A stretch of DNA of 64,000 nucleotides from Methylomonas koyamae (GTDB lineage: Bacteria > Pseudomonadota > Gammaproteobacteria > Methylococcales > Methylomonadaceae): NCBI RefSeq assembly GCF_019669905.1, contig NZ_AP019777.1:2976001-3040000 (forward strand), written 5' to 3'. The notes beneath the pieces are model-generated. The model was given only the letters and a program-made list of their open reading frames with translations, was not told the origin of the DNA and searched no databases. The position numbers were made by a program, and so were the translations under genes. Positions 43,757-52,765 of this stretch are shown piece by piece; the stretch's first letter is position 1; each line of letters opens with the position of its first letter.

Positions 43757-43934
43757 GGCTATGTTCGCGTTAGTAGTTGGCGTCGCCCCGGCATGGATTG
43801 CCGGGGCCCAGAAGCCACGGATGGCAAAGTTTCAACACATCCTTGTGCCCTGGATCCCGGCAATCCACTTGTGCCCTTTGGGTATGCCGGGATGACGGCT
43901 TCGTTCTCATTCAACTATTAACGCGAACATAGCC
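43757..43934. mobile_element. Short transposon-like element, copy 1
   Basis: 178 bp bounded by inverted ends GGCTATGTTCGCGTTA and flanked by an 8-bp duplication ATAAAAAA (43749-43756, 43935-43942). The inner sequence has a hairpin CCCCGGCATGGATTGCCGGGG. A second copy lies at 50536 in the opposite orientation. It contains no transposase. This copy sits in the U-tract of the mtkB terminator. Confidence 0.85.
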
Positions 43935-43936
43935 AT

Positions 43937-43962
43937 AAAAAAGCCCGCGCTGGGCGGGCTTT
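43937..43962 (-). terminator. mtkB terminator
   Basis: On the minus strand, AAAGCCCGC and GCGGGCTTT form a stem followed by six Ts, 24 bp after the mtkB stop. Confidence 0.88.
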
Positions 43963-43985
43963 AGTCTGTCGAGGCCGGAACCGGC

Positions 43986-44873
43986 TTAGAGTTTGGCCAG
44001 AACCTTGGCTACGGTTTCGCCCATCGCCGCCGGGGTCGGCGCGATGGTAACGCCGAATTGCTGCAGCATCTCGACTTTTTCCGCCGCCGATTCGCCGGAC
44101 GCGGAAATGATCGCGCCGGCATGGCCCATGCGCCGGCCTTTCGGCGCGGTCAAACCGGCGATGTAAGCGACCACCGGTTTGCTCATGTTTTCCTTGGCGA
44201 ACATGCCGGCTTCGACTTCCTGCGGGCCGCCGATCTCGCCGATCATCATCACCACCTTGGTTTCCGGGTCCTGCTCGAAGCGTTCGAAAATATCGCGGTG
44301 CGAGCTGCCGTTGATCGGATCGCCGCCGATACCGACCGAGGTCGACACGCCTATCCCCAGGCGTTTCATTTGGTCGGCGGCTTCATAGCCCAGCGTGCCG
44401 GAACGGCCGACGATGCCGACATTGCCAGGCATATAGATGTGGCCCGGCATAATCCCCAGCATCGATTTACCGGGGCTGATGGTGCCGGCGCAATTCGGGC
44501 CGGTCAGCACCATGCGCTTTTCTTTCGGAAACCGGCTCAGAAAGATTTTGACTTTCATCATGTCCTGGGTCGGGATGCCGTCGGTAATCGCCACACAGTA
44601 TTTGATGCCGGCTTCGGCCGCTTCCATGATCGAATCGGCCGCGTAAGCCGGCGGCACGAACACGATGCTGGCTTCGGCGCCGGCCTGTTCGACGGCTTCC
44701 TTGACGGTATTGAATACCGGCCGGTCCAGATGTTTCTGGCCGCCCTTGCCCGGCGTAATGCCGCCGACCACGTTCGAGCCGTAATTGATCATGTCCTGAG
44801 CATGAAAGGTACCGATCTTGCCGGTAAAGCCTTGGACGATGATGCGAGTGGATTTATCGATAAAAATTGCCAT
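43986..44873 (-). CDS. mtkB: Malate thiokinase small subunit (succinyl-CoA synthetase alpha-like)
   Basis: 295 residues of the ATP-citrate lyase/succinyl-CoA ligase family. The CoA-binding N-terminus has IIVQGFTGKIGTFHAQDM, and the phosphohistidine is His251 in RRMGHAGAIIS. GPNCAGTISPG and VGRSGTLGYEA are conserved. Malate thiokinase makes malyl-CoA from malate and ATP in the serine cycle. The assignment rather than sucD depends on the adjacent malyl-CoA lyase gene and on sgaA and hprA further on; sequence alone does not separate them with certainty. Ten bases downstream of mtkA. Confidence 0.88.
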   Translation of the reverse strand: MAIFIDKSTRIIVQGFTGKIGTFHAQDMINYGSNVVGGITPGKGGQKHLDRPVFNTVKEAVEQAGAEASIVFVPPAYAADSIMEAAEAGIKYCVAITDGIPTQDMMKVKIFLSRFPKEKRMVLTGPNCAGTISPGKSMLGIMPGHIYMPGNVGIVGRSGTLGYEAADQMKRLGIGVSTSVGIGGDPINGSSHRDIFERFEQDPETKVVMMIGEIGGPQEVEAGMFAKENMSKPVVAYIAGLTAPKGRRMGHAGAIISASGESAAEKVEMLQQFGVTIAPTPAAMGETVAKVLAKL

Positions 44874-44882
44874 GTTGTTTCC

Positions 44883-46064
44883 TTATCCTCGGGCCGCGAC
44901 GACTTGATTGCGTGCCGCTACGGCTTTCTCGGCGGCTTCCGCCAGCGTATCGGCGGTGATGATCGGTAAACCGCTGTCTTCGATGATTTTGCGGCCCAAC
45001 TCGACGTTGGTACCGGACAGGCGCACCACCAGCGGCACTTTCATATCGATGTTTTTCACCGCTTGCACCACGCCTTCGGCGATCCAGTCGCAGCGGTTGA
45101 TGCCAGCAAAAATGTTGACGAGCATCGCCTTGACGTTTTTGTCCTGCAATACCATGCGAAAAGCCTTTTCGGTCCGCTCCGCCGAGGCGCCGCCGCCGAC
45201 ATCCAAAAAGTTGGCCGGCTCGCCGCCTGCCAGTTTGATCATGTCCATCGTCGCCATCGCCAGACCGGCACCGTTAATCATGCAACCGATGTCGCCATCC
45301 AGGCCGACGTAGCTCAAGCCGCGGTCGGCCGCTGCCATTTCCCGCGGGTCTTCCTGGGTCTTGTCGCGCAGTTCGGAGATTTTTTGGCGGCGGAACAAGG
45401 CGTTGTCGTCGAAGCCCATTTTCGCGTCCAGCGCGATGATTTCACCGTGGCCGGTGACAACCAAAGGATTAATCTCGACCATGTTGGCGTCCAGGTCGCG
45501 CATGGCGCGGTAGCAGCCTTGAATCAATTTAACCGCGTGCGGCACCTGGTCGGCGTCCAGGCCCAAGGCGAAGGCCATTTCCCGCGCCTGGAAATCCTGC
45601 AAGCCGACGGCCGGCTCGATATGGATTTTTTTGATCGCGTCCGGATTGGTTTCGGCCAATTCTTCGATTTCCATACCGCCTTGCGCCGAGCCGACCATGA
45701 CGATTTTTTCGTGGGCACGGTCGATCAACAGGCTGAAATACAATTCCTTCGCAATGTCGGTGCCGGCTTCGACGTACAGGCGCAAACATTGTTTGCCGGC
45801 CGGTCCGGTTTGGTGGGTCACCAAGCGCTTGCCCAACAAGGCTTCGGCCGCATCCGCCACTTCTTCGTGGGTTTTGCAAACCTTGATGCCGCCGGCCTTG
45901 CCGCGGGCGCCGGAGTGGATCTGGGCCTTGACCACCCAGACGTGGCCGCCGATTTCGCGCGCCCGTTGCACCGCATCCTCCGGGCTATAAGCCAGACCGC
46001 CCTCGGCGATTTTCACGCCGTATTCGGACAGCAACTGTTTTGCTTGGTACTCATGAATGTCCAT
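44883..46064 (-). CDS. mtkA: Malate thiokinase large subunit (succinyl-CoA synthetase beta-like)
   Basis: 393 residues; ATP-grasp domain with [36 protein letters not shown] and [26 protein letters not shown], and the C-terminal CoA-ligase domain with [30 protein letters not shown] and [15 protein letters not shown]. Starts [17 protein letters not shown], the normal N-terminus; upstream in-frame codons are not conserved. It follows mcl by 138 bp containing an inverted repeat, and is immediately followed by mtkB. Confidence 0.9.
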   Translation of the reverse strand: MDIHEYQAKQLLSEYGVKIAEGGLAYSPEDAVQRAREIGGHVWVVKAQIHSGARGKAGGIKVCKTHEEVADAAEALLGKRLVTHQTGPAGKQCLRLYVEAGTDIAKELYFSLLIDRAHEKIVMVGSAQGGMEIEELAETNPDAIKKIHIEPAVGLQDFQAREMAFALGLDADQVPHAVKLIQGCYRAMRDLDANMVEINPLVVTGHGEIIALDAKMGFDDNALFRRQKISELRDKTQEDPREMAAADRGLSYVGLDGDIGCMINGAGLAMATMDMIKLAGGEPANFLDVGGGASAERTEKAFRMVLQDKNVKAMLVNIFAGINRCDWIAEGVVQAVKNIDMKVPLVVRLSGTNVELGRKIIEDSGLPIITADTLAEAAEKAVAARNQVVAARG

Positions 46065-46089
46065 GGACTCTCTCGTGATTTTGAAAAGG

Positions 46090-46194
46090 TAGGTTGGGTT
46101 AACTCCCAGGGCATAAAAGCGAAGCGTAACCCAACATGGCAAGCCTTTGTGTTGGGTTACGCCCTTCGCCTTCGCTCGGGACTAACCCAACCTA
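46090..46194. repeat. Inverted-repeat element between mcl and mtkA
   Basis: 105 bp bounded by TAGGTTGGGTTA and TAACCCAACCTA, with inner GCGAAGCGTAACCCAAC and GTTGGGTTACGCCCTTCGC. It is a REP- or MITE-like sequence. It lies within the operon and could affect mRNA stability or stop some transcripts. Confidence 0.75.
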
Positions 46195-46202
46195 CATGAT
46201 TG

Positions 46203-47156
46203 TTATCGGGTTTTGGCGGCGATCGCTTCGGCCATGCGCACGATGTTATTGGCCATGCGCTCCGAAGCCGCATCGATCAGGCGGCCGTCCAGTGCGGCGG
46301 CGCCCTTGCCTTGGGCGGCGGCTTCTTTCAACGCTTCCAGAATGCGTTTGGCTTTTTCGACTTCGGCGGCCGGCGGCGTGAAAACTTCGTTTGCCAGCGC
46401 GATCTGCGACGGATGAATCGCCCATTTGCCTTCGCAACCGAGCGCGGCGGCGCGGCGGGCGCCGGCTTTGTAACCTTCCGGGTCTTTGATGTCGCCGAAC
46501 GGGCCGTCGATCGGCCGCAAACCGTAGGCCCGGCAAGCCACCGTCATCCGGCTGATCGCAAAGTGCCACTGGTCGCCCGGATAATCCGGATTCAAACCGC
46601 CGATGTTGACGGTGCGTGCCCGATTGCTGGCCGCATAATCGGCCACACCGAAGTGCAAGGCTTCCAGCCGGCCGCCGATCGAACCCTGTTTGGCGATATC
46701 TTCGACGTTGGCCATGCCCAGCGCGGTCTCGATCAAGGCTTCGATGCCGATCCGGTTCTTCAGGCCTTGTTGCATCTCCAATTGGTTCAGCATCGCCTCG
46801 ACCATATACACATCGCCGTAAACGCCGACTTTAGGCACCAGCAAGGTTTTGATCTTGCTGCCGGCCTGCTCGACCAGATCGACCACGTCGCGCACCATGT
46901 ATTGGGTATCCAGGCCGTTGATCCGCACCGACAAGGTAATGCCGTGGCCTTCCCAATCCAGGTCGTTGATGGCTTGGATCACGTTTTTGCGCGCTTGCAA
47001 TTTGTCGTCCGGTGCAACCGCGTCTTCCAAATCCAAAAAGATGTAGTCCACACCGCTTTTCAGGGCTTTTTCGAACATATCCGGGTTGGAACCCGGCACT
47101 GCCAGTTCGCAACGTTGTACCCGTTGGGCATTGGCTTGGTAGAGGGTGTGGCTCAT
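46203..47156 (-). CDS. mcl: Malyl-CoA lyase (HpcH/HpaI/CitE family)
   Basis: 317 residues. It cleaves malyl-CoA to acetyl-CoA and glyoxylate, the last step of the serine cycle. Motifs: CELAVPGSNPDMFEKAL, DYIFLDLEDAVAPDDKLQAR (Mg-binding acidic residues), LLVPKVGVYGDVYMVEAML, IEALIETALGMANVEDIA and HFGVADYAASN. ATG 47156 is the typical start of the family; the open frame 33 codons further upstream is not conserved. First gene of an mcl-mtkA-mtkB unit. The 377-bp upstream interval separates it from the divergent UspA gene. Confidence 0.93.
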   Translation of the reverse strand: MSHTLYQANAQRVQRCELAVPGSNPDMFEKALKSGVDYIFLDLEDAVAPDDKLQARKNVIQAINDLDWEGHGITLSVRINGLDTQYMVRDVVDLVEQAGSKIKTLLVPKVGVYGDVYMVEAMLNQLEMQQGLKNRIGIEALIETALGMANVEDIAKQGSIGGRLEALHFGVADYAASNRARTVNIGGLNPDYPGDQWHFAISRMTVACRAYGLRPIDGPFGDIKDPEGYKAGARRAAALGCEGKWAIHPSQIALANEVFTPPAAEVEKAKRILEALKEAAAQGKGAAALDGRLIDAASERMANNIVRMAEAIAAKTR

Positions 47157-47456
47157 GAATAGTTTTCCTAAGGTCTGAGAGCGGACCGCTGAATCGGCAG
47201 TCGCTTCTTGGCTAAAAATAGCCAGCCATTTTACTTTCGGGGTGAGTAAAGTCAACGCTTACGGGCGTTTACAGCACAATTCCGGCAACCGCGGCAAGCG
47301 GCGGCGCGGTTAGCGGCAGGCCAAGCCGACGCGGCTTCCATGCCGGCGCGGGCGACCGGCTCAATGTCGTTAAAGTACGAAAAATTCGCCGATCCGGCAG
47401 AGATTCGCAACCAGCCGCGCCCGGATTGGCGAAATGGAATCCGGACGAAAGGTTGA

Positions 47457-47484
47457 TGTAAGTTTCATGTAAGCCCGGTGAAAG
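47457..47484 (+). promoter_or_regulatory. Direct-repeat operator for an OmpR-type regulator
   Basis: TGTAAG (47457), TGTAAG (47468) and TGAAAG (47479) are spaced at 11 bp, i.e. hexamer-N5-hexamer, the layout recognised by PmrA/QseB/TctD-type dimers. The last repeat ends 49 bp before the uspA-like start. The regulators encoded at 50697 and 52758 are of that type. The rest of 47157-47533 contains no gene. Confidence 0.5.
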
Positions 47485-47533
47485 TTGCGGTGGCTAGAAT
47501 CGATGCCACCCAACAACCCGGTAAGTGGCTGCC

Positions 47534-47989
47534 ATGAAAAAAACCGTATTAGTACCGACCGATTTTTCGGAGCCGTCTCTGCAATTGGTCGAACATGTTA
47601 TTTCCCATTCCGAAAGCCGTCCGCTCGACATCGTTTTGACTTATTGCATGTCGTTACCCGATTCGATCTCCGATTTGTTGTTTTTCTCCAAGATAGAAAC
47701 CATCCGCGGCCTACGCAGCCGCGACTACGTCAATGCCTATCGCGCCATGCTGCGCAGACATGCGGATAAAGAGGTATCGATCAGAACCGATTTGTTTACC
47801 GGTTGGAACCAAGCCGCCTTCAATAACTTTTTGGCGGGGAACCAGATCGACGAGGCGGTTATTCCGAAACATTACCGGCTGGCGCTGCACCGTAAGGACA
47901 GCTTCGACCCGATTCCGTTTATCCGGAAGAGCAAATTGAAAATCACCGAAGTCGAGATTTTAACCGCCGCTACCGCTTACCCTGCGTGA
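47534..47989 (+). CDS. UspA-like universal stress protein
   Basis: 151 residues, starting MKKTVLVPTDFSEPSLQLVEHV, the beta1-alpha1 unit of the Usp fold, and later NNFLAGNQIDEAVIPKH. The ATP-binding GxxG motif is not evident, so it may be of the non-ATP-binding type. It is 17 bp before the SulP-Usp gene and presumably co-expressed. An alternative start three codons earlier is less likely. Confidence 0.75.
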   Translation: MKKTVLVPTDFSEPSLQLVEHVISHSESRPLDIVLTYCMSLPDSISDLLFFSKIETIRGLRSRDYVNAYRAMLRRHADKEVSIRTDLFTGWNQAAFNNFLAGNQIDEAVIPKHYRLALHRKDSFDPIPFIRKSKLKITEVEILTAATAYPA

Positions 47990-48006
47990 ATCCCTGAGAG
48001 CTAACC

Positions 48007-50394
48007 ATGAATTCAATCGAAAAAAACCGTTACCGACCGGCCGCCGCCAGCGACCCGGACCAGCTCGCCCATTCGGCTCCGGAGCGTTCGGCCACTGTGT
48101 TGCAACGGCTGAAAAGCTTCAACACCTTCTGGGATGACCGATTCGAAGACCTGACGCGCGAGACCTGGCTAAAAACCACCTATCGCGACCTGAGTGCGGG
48201 CTTGGTCGTCGCGCTGACGGCAATTCCAATGGCTATGGGCTTCGCCATGGCCATGGGGCTGCGGCCCGAGCAAGGGATTATTGCCGGTGCATTGGCCTGC
48301 ATCATCGGCCGAACCTGGGGCGGCTCCAAATATCAGGTCTCCGGACCGACCGCAGCCTTCATCCCCATCATCGCCGGACTGATGCAGAAATACGGCGAAG
48401 CCAACGGCGGCAGCTTCGTCGAAGCGCACGGCTTCCTGGTACTCGTATCGGCGATAGCTGGCGTGATCTTGATGTTGATGGGTTTATTCGGACTCGGCCG
48501 CTACGCCAAGCTGGTACCCAATTCGATCATCGTCGGTTTTACGGTCGGCATCGCCACGGCGATTGCCTTGACCAACCTGGAATCCATCCTGGGGATCGAG
48601 AGTTTCAACGAACTGCTGGGAGAGGACGAAGATATCAAAGGCGGCATGCTGCACAACCTGACGCAAGCCTTTTCCAATCTCGACAAAATCAACCTGTGGT
48701 CGGTCATGCTGGGCCTGATGACCTTTATCCTGACCAAGGGCTTGCTGCGCATATCCATCTTCATCCCGGCGCCGCTGATCGCAATCGGCATTTCCACAGC
48801 GCTGGCCGCTACGGTGCTGGCAGACAAGGGCGTCATTTTGGTCCGTGACATTTACGGCTCGATTCCGAATAATTTCTTCGTTTTTACGCCGCCAGCCATG
48901 CCCGACATCACCGCCGGCGTCGTCGCCGACATTGCCTACTTCGTCGCCGCTATCGTGTTCGTTTCCGCCGTCGAAAGCCTGTTATGCTCGTCGATGGCCG
49001 ACCGTCTGGCCGGGAACCGCAAAACGCCGTTCAATCCGGACAAGGAGTTCTGGGGCCAGGGGCTGGTGCAGATTATTACGCCGATGGTAAACGGCTTTCC
49101 ATGTACCGGCGCTCTGGCCCGCACCGCGACCAGCATTAAGGCGGGCGCGGTCACGCCGCTGGCCGGCTACTTCAAAGGCTTGTTCAAACTGACATTGGCA
49201 TATTACATTGCCGGTTATTTGGAACTGGTGCCGATGGCCTGTATCGGCGGCATTTTGTTATGGGTCGCCTCGAACATGATCAAGGTTTCCGAAATCAAAG
49301 AGGTGTTCGGCCATAACCGTTTCCACGCCGTCCTGATGGTGTTTACCGCGGTGATGGTGCCAGCCACCGACTTTCTAACCGGGGTTCTGGCCGCGCTGGT
49401 AATCTATTTTGCGGCGCGCCGTTTCTGCGACACGCCCGCGGTAGCCCATAAGGCGGCTGAGCCAATCGAACCGGCGGCGAAACTCTCCACCCCCGCAACG
49501 GCAGCGCTGAATTTCGATAACGTCAGCGTCGCATTGGCGCTCAGGGGCGAAGACGCCGGCTTGCTGCGCTACGTCGAGCGCCTTGCCGAACTTGGTATCG
49601 GCAAAACCTTTTACTTTGTCCACGTCGCCAATCCGAAAGACGCGGCCGGCGATCTGCTCGAGCGCATGCGCGAGGCCGTGCAACAGCGCTTGGCCGCAAA
49701 ATTGCCGAAAGCCCGAGTTCATTACCGATTGCTGCACGGCCCGAACCGGATCGATGCCTTGGTAGGACACTCGCTCGAGGCAAAATCCGACGTCACCCTG
49801 CTCGGACACCGTCCCGACCGCAGCGGCCAGCGCTCGCTGGCGCGCCGTTTGGCCATGCTGGGCCAGGGTTCCGTTTGGATGGTGCCCAACGGCAGCAATC
49901 CGGAATTCCGCCGCATATTGGTGCCTATCGACTTCTCGGCATCTTCTGCCGCCGGCCTGTCTCAGGCTGCGGCCATCGCCAGGGCCGCCGGCGTCGGCGA
50001 ATGTTCGGCGATACACGTGTTCGTTGACGACTCGGTAATTCGTTACGAAGAGCACGACGCGATCAAACGCGGCGAGGAGGAAGCTGAATTTGCCCGGTTC
50101 GTGGTTTCCGCCGATACCCGAGGCATCTGCGTCAACCCGATTTACGAAGAAGGTATCGACGCGACGCGCAGCATTCTGGAATGGGCGAAACGGCTCGATG
50201 CCAGCCTGATCGTGATCAGCACCCGCGGCCACAGCCGAGCCGCCGCCGTGTTGCTTGGCAGCACGACTACGGAAATCATGGCGAACTCCGCCATACCGGT
50301 ACTGGTCGTCAAACACGACAACGACCATGCGCCGATTCGGGACGTTTTACTGGCCAATCGTTATTGGCAACGCCACGACCCGAGAACAAATTGA
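48007..50394 (+). CDS. SulP-family anion transporter fused to two Usp domains
   Basis: 795 residues. Residues about 60-480 form a SulP transporter (LSAGLVVALTAIPMAMGFAMAMGLRP; VSGPTAAFIPI; IVGFTVGIATAIALTN; FPCTGALARTATSIKAGAVTPLAGYFKGL). No STAS domain follows; instead there are two universal-stress-like domains, about 500-640 and 655-780 (RILVPIDFSASSAAGL; VISTRGHSRAAAVLLGSTTTEIMANSAIPVLVVK). Substrate may be sulfate or bicarbonate; bicarbonate would fit a serine-cycle organism, but this is speculation. Operon with the uspA-like gene. Confidence 0.9.
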   Translation: MNSIEKNRYRPAAASDPDQLAHSAPERSATVLQRLKSFNTFWDDRFEDLTRETWLKTTYRDLSAGLVVALTAIPMAMGFAMAMGLRPEQGIIAGALACIIGRTWGGSKYQVSGPTAAFIPIIAGLMQKYGEANGGSFVEAHGFLVLVSAIAGVILMLMGLFGLGRYAKLVPNSIIVGFTVGIATAIALTNLESILGIESFNELLGEDEDIKGGMLHNLTQAFSNLDKINLWSVMLGLMTFILTKGLLRISIFIPAPLIAIGISTALAATVLADKGVILVRDIYGSIPNNFFVFTPPAMPDITAGVVADIAYFVAAIVFVSAVESLLCSSMADRLAGNRKTPFNPDKEFWGQGLVQIITPMVNGFPCTGALARTATSIKAGAVTPLAGYFKGLFKLTLAYYIAGYLELVPMACIGGILLWVASNMIKVSEIKEVFGHNRFHAVLMVFTAVMVPATDFLTGVLAALVIYFAARRFCDTPAVAHKAAEPIEPAAKLSTPATAALNFDNVSVALALRGEDAGLLRYVERLAELGIGKTFYFVHVANPKDAAGDLLERMREAVQQRLAAKLPKARVHYRLLHGPNRIDALVGHSLEAKSDVTLLGHRPDRSGQRSLARRLAMLGQGSVWMVPNGSNPEFRRILVPIDFSASSAAGLSQAAAIARAAGVGECSAIHVFVDDSVIRYEEHDAIKRGEEEAEFARFVVSADTRGICVNPIYEEGIDATRSILEWAKRLDASLIVISTRGHSRAAAVLLGSTTTEIMANSAIPVLVVKHDNDHAPIRDVLLANRYWQRHDPRTN

Positions 50395-50535
50395 CGGCAG
50401 CGGCGCCCGCTCGAAATCGGCAGCCCGGCCTTACCGGCTGCCGAACGCCCACCGGCTGCTTGCGGAAACCGCCGGTGGCCGTGGGGATAGCCGCTGCCGG
50501 TCCGTTAATACACTGGGCGTTTAAACCATGAATAT

Positions 50536-50696
50536 GGCTATGCTCGCGTTAACAGTTGAATGAGATCGAAGCCGTCATCCCGGCATGGATTGCCGGGATC
50601 CATGGCACAAGGATGTGTTGAAACTTTGCCGTCCGTGGCTTCTAGGCCCCGGCAATCCATGCCGGGGCGACGCCAACTACTAACGCGAACATAGCC
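50536..50696. mobile_element. Short transposon-like element, copy 2, at a start codon
   Basis: 161 bp, inverted relative to 43757, with ends GGCTATGCTCGCGTTA and TAACGCGAACATAGCC and an exact 8-bp duplication ATGAATAT (50528-50535, 50697-50704). The duplicated bases include the start codon of the response regulator gene. Left flank 50395-50527 has no gene. Confidence 0.88.
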
Positions 50697-51374
50697 ATGA
50701 ATATCCTACTCGTCGAAGACGACCCCGTATTGGCGGATGGCTTGAGCCATACCTTGAGACAATCCTGCTACGATGTGACCTCGGCGGCCACCGCAACCTA
50801 TGCCGAAGGCATGTTACTGGCAAAAAATTTCGATCTGATCGTGCTGGATCTGGGCTTACCCGACATGGACGGCCAAAAATTGTTACGGAATTTGCGCACC
50901 CGCCAGGTCACCGTTCCGGTTTTGGTTTTGACCGCGCGCGATGCGCTCGACGACCGCATCGAAGCGCTGAAAAAAGGCGCGGACGATTATATGACCAAGC
51001 CGTTCGACCTCGCCGAACTGGAAACCCGGATTCATGCCCTGATTCGGCGCAGTTACGGCAATTTCAGCAAGGACATCGTCTGCGGCCGGCTTACCCTCGA
51101 TACGCTGGAACATAGAGTCCTGGCCGACGGCGAACCGTTGATCCTGTTCGCGCGGGAGTACGGCATTCTGGAATCGCTGATGCTGCAAATCGGCCGCGTG
51201 GTCAGTAAGGAGAAGATCGCCCAGCGGCTGGCGACCGGAGACGACGAATTGGGCGACAATGCCATCGAGGTCAATATCCACCGTTTACGCAAACGCATCA
51301 AGCCTTACGGCGCGCGCATCCGCACCTTGCGCGGTTTGGGTTATTTGCTCGAAGAGCACTCCGACGAAGTGTAA
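50697..51374 (+). CDS. OmpR-family response regulator (TctD/QseB type)
   Basis: 225 residues; receiver with Glu7-Asp8-Asp9, phospho-acceptor Asp51 (VLDLGLPDMDG), LVLTARDALDDR and DDYMTKPFDLAE, and winged-helix domain (LFAREYGILESLMLQIGRVVS; NIHRLRKRIKPYGARIRTLRGLGYLLEE). It is about half identical to the regulator at 52758, clearly a paralogue. The ATG lies directly after the short element, inside its duplicated target. No ribosome-binding site is visible in the element end. Its 3' end overlaps that of the convergent kinase by 34 bp. Confidence 0.9.
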   Translation: MNILLVEDDPVLADGLSHTLRQSCYDVTSAATATYAEGMLLAKNFDLIVLDLGLPDMDGQKLLRNLRTRQVTVPVLVLTARDALDDRIEALKKGADDYMTKPFDLAELETRIHALIRRSYGNFSKDIVCGRLTLDTLEHRVLADGEPLILFAREYGILESLMLQIGRVVSKEKIAQRLATGDDELGDNAIEVNIHRLRKRIKPYGARIRTLRGLGYLLEEHSDEV

Positions 51375-52765
51375 GCATTGCCCGCGGCGCCTGCCGGCGG
51401 GGCCGGGAACGCCAATTCGATCCGCGTGCCGCGCCAGCCTTCCTCGCCGCGGCCTACGTCGATCCGCGCCCGGTGGAGATCTGCAATTTCCTTTACAATC
51501 GCCAAACCCAATCCGCAGCCGGTACCCGGACCGAGCCGGTAAAACCGCTCGAACACCCGACCGATTTCGCCGTCCGGTATACCCGGCCCGTCGTCGGATA
51601 CGGTCAGCTTCGGCTGTGGCCGCTCCTGCAACGCGACGGAGACATTGCCGCGCTCGAATCCGTAACGAATGGCGTTATCCAGTAGATTACCCAATAGCTC
51701 GCGCAGCAGGGTAGCGTCGCCGGCGACCAACACCGGATGCCCCGGCCCGTCGAAGGCCAGTTCCATCTGCCGTTGTAAAGCAAAAGGCGCCCATTCCATG
51801 CAAATCTCGCGCGACAACGCGTGCAAATCCACCGGCTCCAACTCGGAACCACCCTTGATCGGTTCCGATTTTGCCAGAACCAGCAATTGCGAAGTCAGGT
51901 GCGACAAACGGTCCGCGCAGTCGCGAATCTGCGCCAAGGCCGGCACGTAGGCTATTGCCCCGGGTTCGCGCAAAACCCGCTCCGCTTGGATTTTCAAGCC
52001 TGCCAGCGGCGTTCTGAGTTGATGCGCGGCATTGGCGATGAAACGGTTCTGCGTCTCGACGGCTTGGTGCAGTTGGCCCAGCAAATCGTTGATGGTATCC
52101 GTCAGCGTGCGCACTTCGATGAACGTTTCAATATCCGAAATCGGACTCAGATCGCGCGGCGAACGGCGGGCAACCTGCCCGGCCAGTACCTGTAGCGGCT
52201 GCAAGCCGCGGCGGGTTCCGGCCAACAGGTAAAAGCCCGTCAGCCCCACCAGCATCAACTGCGTCACCAAATCGACCAACAAAAAATCGCGCATCATCGT
52301 CCGGCGCTTGATTTTGGTTTCGGCGACGCAAACGAAAACCGGTTCCGCCCCGCTCCGCAGTTCAACGCGGATCGATACCACCCTGACCGGCTCCCCATTC
52401 AGGATGGCGTCGTAAATGGCCGGCACGGACCAGTCTTCGACCCGCAAAGGCGGATCCGGTACGATCGCATCGCCGGCCAACACAGTGTGGTCGGCCGAAA
52501 CGATTTTGAAATGAATCTTGTCCTCTTCATCCCATTTGAACATTTCCAACGCCACCGACGGCAATTCCACCGATACCATGTCCTGCCTGACCCGGATTTC
52601 CTGAATCAGCGACTTGGCGGAATCGGTCAGCCAACGGTCATACGTTTCATTGACGTAATGCTGCGTCACGTAATACGACATTACCGAATCGGCAACGACG
52701 AAAAACAACAGCGGCAGGCTCAAACTCAATATCAGTTGGTGCTTCAGACTCCTGAGCTTATTCAT
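51341..52765 (-). CDS. Sensor histidine kinase (TctE/QseC type)
   Basis: 474 residues: TM1 (about 10-30), periplasmic double Cache-like or 2CSK-N-like region to about 160, TM2 (163-182), HAMP linker, HisKA with His248 in NAAHQLRTPLAGLKIQAER, and ATPase with LLDNAIRYG, DDGPGIP and GCGLGLAIVKEIA. Start ATG 52765 overlaps the preceding response regulator gene by eight bases, so they form a pair. The sensor domain pattern (SLIQEIRVRQDMVSVELPSVALEMF) is typical of TctE-like kinases for organic acids; ligand unknown. Confidence 0.9.
   Translation of the reverse strand: MNKLRSLKHQLILSLSLPLLFFVVADSVMSYYVTQHYVNETYDRWLTDSAKSLIQEIRVRQDMVSVELPSVALEMFKWDEEDKIHFKIVSADHTVLAGDAIVPDPPLRVEDWSVPAIYDAILNGEPVRVVSIRVELRSGAEPVFVCVAETKIKRRTMMRDFLLVDLVTQLMLVGLTGFYLLAGTRRGLQPLQVLAGQVARRSPRDLSPISDIETFIEVRTLTDTINDLLGQLHQAVETQNRFIANAAHQLRTPLAGLKIQAERVLREPGAIAYVPALAQIRDCADRLSHLTSQLLVLAKSEPIKGGSELEPVDLHALSREICMEWAPFALQRQMELAFDGPGHPVLVAGDATLLRELLGNLLDNAIRYGFERGNVSVALQERPQPKLTVSDDGPGIPDGEIGRVFERFYRLGPGTGCGLGLAIVKEIADLHRARIDVGRGEEGWRGTRIELAFPAPPAGAAGNAYTSSECSSSK

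Noticed and set aside
43986..46064. sucCD (succinyl-CoA synthetase of the TCA cycle)
   Set aside because: The family is the same, but the adjacent malyl-CoA lyase and nearby sgaA and hprA make malate thiokinase more likely. This remains a context argument.
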